Part shown: positions 12,872 to 14,250 of the stretch, one piece after another
How positions within the stretch are numbered: position 1 is the first letter of the stretch
Layout: every line of letters starts with the position of its first letter
Assembly (NCBI GenBank): GCA_947072805.1
Contig: CAMTJK010000061.1
Location: forward strand, 1 to 14,250
Source: an uncultured Prevotella sp.
GTDB taxonomy: Bacteria; Bacteroidota; Bacteroidia; Bacteroidales; Bacteroidaceae
DNA: 14,250 nucleotides
Reading direction: 5' to 3'
The notes under the pieces: model-generated
The model's input: the letters and a program-made list of their open reading frames with translations, nothing else
The model's database searches: none
Told to the model about the DNA's origin: nothing
Translations under genes and position numbers: made by a program

Positions 12872-13645
12872 TCATATTTTCCTGCCAATATAGAACACAT
12901 AACCGTAATATTGGCTGTATTTCCGATATAGTTCTTCCTCATGACACTGGAAACTGACGAGCATTTCTGCCGTACGGTTGCCCGGATGCGCCTGCATGAA
13001 AGCCTTGCGGGCACTTGCCTGCGGCACGTAGAAATTGTCCAGCCAGCAGTTTTCGGGCAAAGCGAAAGCCGCCAACGGCAGATAACCGGCACGCTGCATC
13101 TGCGCAAGTTTTACGGGAATGGTGTCCATTTCAGCGTAACTCTCTTTCCAGAACTGCTCTATCTCGTCCGGCCGTTCGTCGGTAAACCACGAACTTTCCG
13201 ACACGACCAAATAACCGTCAGGCTTCAGGAAGCGCCTCCATTCGTTTATTCCGCGTTCGAAACCGATGTTGTAAATTGCACCTTCCGACCATATCATGTC
13301 GAGCGAAGCCTCCTCGAAAGGCAACTCCTCCATTGTTCCGACTATACCCTTCACCCTGTCGGCAACGCCGTTTTCTGCAGCCTTGGCATTGAAGATGTCG
13401 ATAAAGCGCGGCGCGAGGTCTATGCCTGTTATCCTTCCCGGCACATTTCTCGCCAGCACCATTGTCTGTCCGCCAGTACCGCAGCCTATATCGGCTATGC
13501 GGGCATCGGTTCCAAGTACGTCCACAAACTGCAGAGCTCTCATTGTAGCCTCGTCACTTCCGGGTCCCTGGCGCTCTGTGCGCGAAAAATAATCACATAT
13601 TACGTCAAATTCAAACTCGTGGATTGAAATATTCTCTTTACTCAT
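12872..13645 (-). CDS. Class I SAM-dependent methyltransferase
   Basis: A 257-residue Rossmann-fold methyltransferase. Motif I, ADIGCGTGGQT, lies at 51-61; the acidic ribose-binding residue is Asp 76 in GIDLAP; the later motifs are SLDMIWSEGAIYNIGFERGINEW (114-136 region) and LKPDGYLVVSESSW (140-153). It lacks the coenzyme-B12, tRNA or DNA target motifs that would give a substrate, and resembles small-molecule methyltransferases of the UbiE/Methyltransf_11 group found in many Bacteroides. The open frame runs up to 13765, but the ATG at 13645 was chosen: the family-like start IHEFEFDVICDYFSR follows it, while the upstream 40 residues are low-quality, encoded by the A/T-rich inverted repeat and intergenic-looking DNA. 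No clear -7 box was found. It is a single-gene unit. Confidence 0.88.
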   Translation of the reverse strand: MSKENISIHEFEFDVICDYFSRTERQGPGSDEATMRALQFVDVLGTDARIADIGCGTGGQTMVLARNVPGRITGIDLAPRFIDIFNAKAAENGVADRVKGIVGTMEELPFEEASLDMIWSEGAIYNIGFERGINEWRRFLKPDGYLVVSESSWFTDERPDEIEQFWKESYAEMDTIPVKLAQMQRAGYLPLAAFALPENCWLDNFYVPQASARKAFMQAHPGNRTAEMLVSFQCHEEELYRKYSQYYGYVFYIGRKI

Positions 13646-13735
13646 TGTTGTATCTGTTTTTGTGGCCGCTGCAAGGCATGTCATAGCGTATGCACACCGT
13701 TGCACAGCCTGTCGGTTAATATAAAATATTGATGC

Positions 13736-13763
13736 GCTATATATATAATAATGTATATATAGC
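13736..13763. repeat. A/T-rich inverted repeat upstream of the methyltransferase gene
   Basis: GCTATATATA (13736-13745) and TATATATAGC (13754-13763) are exact complements around an 8-base loop TAATAATG. It lies about 90 bases upstream of the methyltransferase ATG. It could be an operator, a melting site or a hairpin at a repeat boundary; nothing in it decides between these. Confidence 0.5.
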
Positions 13764-13776
13764 ATATGCCTTCAGA

Positions 13777-13796
13777 GGGTTCCGAAGGGTTCCGAA
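13777..13796. repeat. Tandem duplicate of GGGTTCCGAA
   Basis: Two perfect, directly adjacent copies of the 10-mer GGGTTCCGAA (13777-13786 and 13787-13796), 13 bases beyond the A/T-rich inverted repeat. A unit of one helical turn could place two protein contacts on the same face of the DNA, or it may be simple slippage; two copies are too few to decide. Confidence 0.55.
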
Positions 13797-14250
13797 AGTA
13801 CAACCGTCATCAGAAGGATGGCGATTGTTTACCTCACAATGTCCGTAACGTTATATGTCATACTACCGGCAAAGATATAAAAAACATCCGAAATCGTATT
13901 GTTTCGGTGCATAAAGTGTAACATTACCGTCTTTTTTTGCAATGAAAAGCCGGTTTTGCTGTGTGACAACAGACTTCAAGGAGTTTCGTTTGTCCATACC
14001 ATGTAACGAAATACAGCAGTAATGACCCTGCGAAACGCATGGCGATACAATACGTATAACATTTATTTACTTTTATGAAAAATGTTTACTTTAACGTGTG
14101 TTAATAGGCATCCAAACCTCGATTTGAAACCTACGACGCGAAATTTGGCGTTTTTCACCTCAAATAGGGAGCGTTGATAGTCAGCGAGTTACGCATTTTG
14201 CGATTTAATACCATTTCATCGGTTTGCCGTTACGTACGTGAGCTCATTGC
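13797..14250. other. Gene-free stretch, possible dispersed intergenic repeat
   Basis: No convincing reading frame is present on either strand to the window's end. Visible structure: a small hairpin CCGAAA/TTTCGG (13888-13893 with 13902-13907), a T-run at 13932-13938, and ACGTACGT near 14232-14240. The last 150 bases, read on the minus strand, include a short frame beginning MRNSLTINAPYLR, which I recall as a recurring short fragment in Prevotella intergenic DNA; I cannot check that here. The stretch may hold a promoter for a gene beyond the right edge, but no exact TAnnTTTG box stands out. Confidence 0.4.

Noticed and set aside
13646..13765. 40-residue N-terminal extension of the methyltransferase
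   Set aside because: It is encoded partly by the A/T-rich inverted repeat and has no family similarity; the protein is complete from the ATG at 13645.
13942..14022. 26-residue small open frame in the right-hand gene-free stretch
   Set aside because: No promoter, no hydrophobic or other recognisable pattern; frames of this length are expected by chance.
1..14250. CRISPR array, phage genes, transposase, toxin-antitoxin, restriction or other defence system
   Set aside because: No spaced direct repeats, recombinase, nuclease or short toxin-antitoxin gene pair was seen. Nearly all coding space is taken by recognisable housekeeping or family genes.

Overview
The window looks like chromosomal housekeeping DNA from a member of the Bacteroidales, most likely Prevotella or a close relative. 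Reasons: start codons generally lack a Shine-Dalgarno sequence; several promoters carry the Bacteroidetes -7 box TAnnTTTG; and the gene pairs (DUF4199 with a GtrB-like glycosyltransferase, DUF6452 with DUF6048, recF with a DUF721/dciA gene) are typical of that order. The genus is an inference from memory of similar sequences, not a search result.

Layout. (1) Positions 1-300 hold a minus-strand RNA unit: the signal recognition particle RNA (ffs) followed after about 4 bases by tRNA-Thr(TGT), with a -7 box upstream of ffs and a strong hairpin beyond the tRNA. (2) Positions 520-4330, plus strand: a DUF4199 membrane protein, a family 2 glycosyltransferase, a DUF6452 lipoprotein and a DUF6048 exported protein that overlap by 50 bases, and apbE (flavin transfer). 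(3) Positions 4451-5128: a Crp/Fnr-family regulator preceded by a hairpin and a perfect 14-bp palindrome. (4) Positions 5278-10002: a tight operon of an M3 peptidyl-dipeptidase, a dCMP deaminase, an S41 C-terminal processing protease and 5-formyltetrahydrofolate cyclo-ligase; the last two junctions each overlap by 14 bases. (5) Positions 10014-11409, minus strand: recF and the DUF721/DciA gene, convergent with region 4 across a hairpin that contains both stop codons. (6) Positions 11551-12710, plus strand: a membrane-anchored TPR protein and ribH, sharing one base and followed by a clear intrinsic terminator. (7) Positions 12872-13645, minus strand: a SAM-dependent methyltransferase. (8) Positions 13646-14250 have no convincing gene but contain an A/T-rich inverted repeat, a tandem 10-mer and a stretch that may be a dispersed repeat.

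Functionally the genes serve protein targeting and translation (ffs, tRNA), lipid-linked sugar transfer at the membrane, envelope biogenesis, periplasmic flavinylation, peptide turnover, pyrimidine, folate and riboflavin metabolism, and replication or repair. Riboflavin synthesis (ribH) and flavin transfer (apbE) are linked in pathway terms but lie in separate units. I found no phage, transposase, CRISPR array, defence system or secondary-metabolite cluster. The most interesting items are the ffs/tRNA-Thr unit, the palindrome before the Crp/Fnr gene, the overlapping DUF6452/DUF6048 pair, and the gene-free right end.
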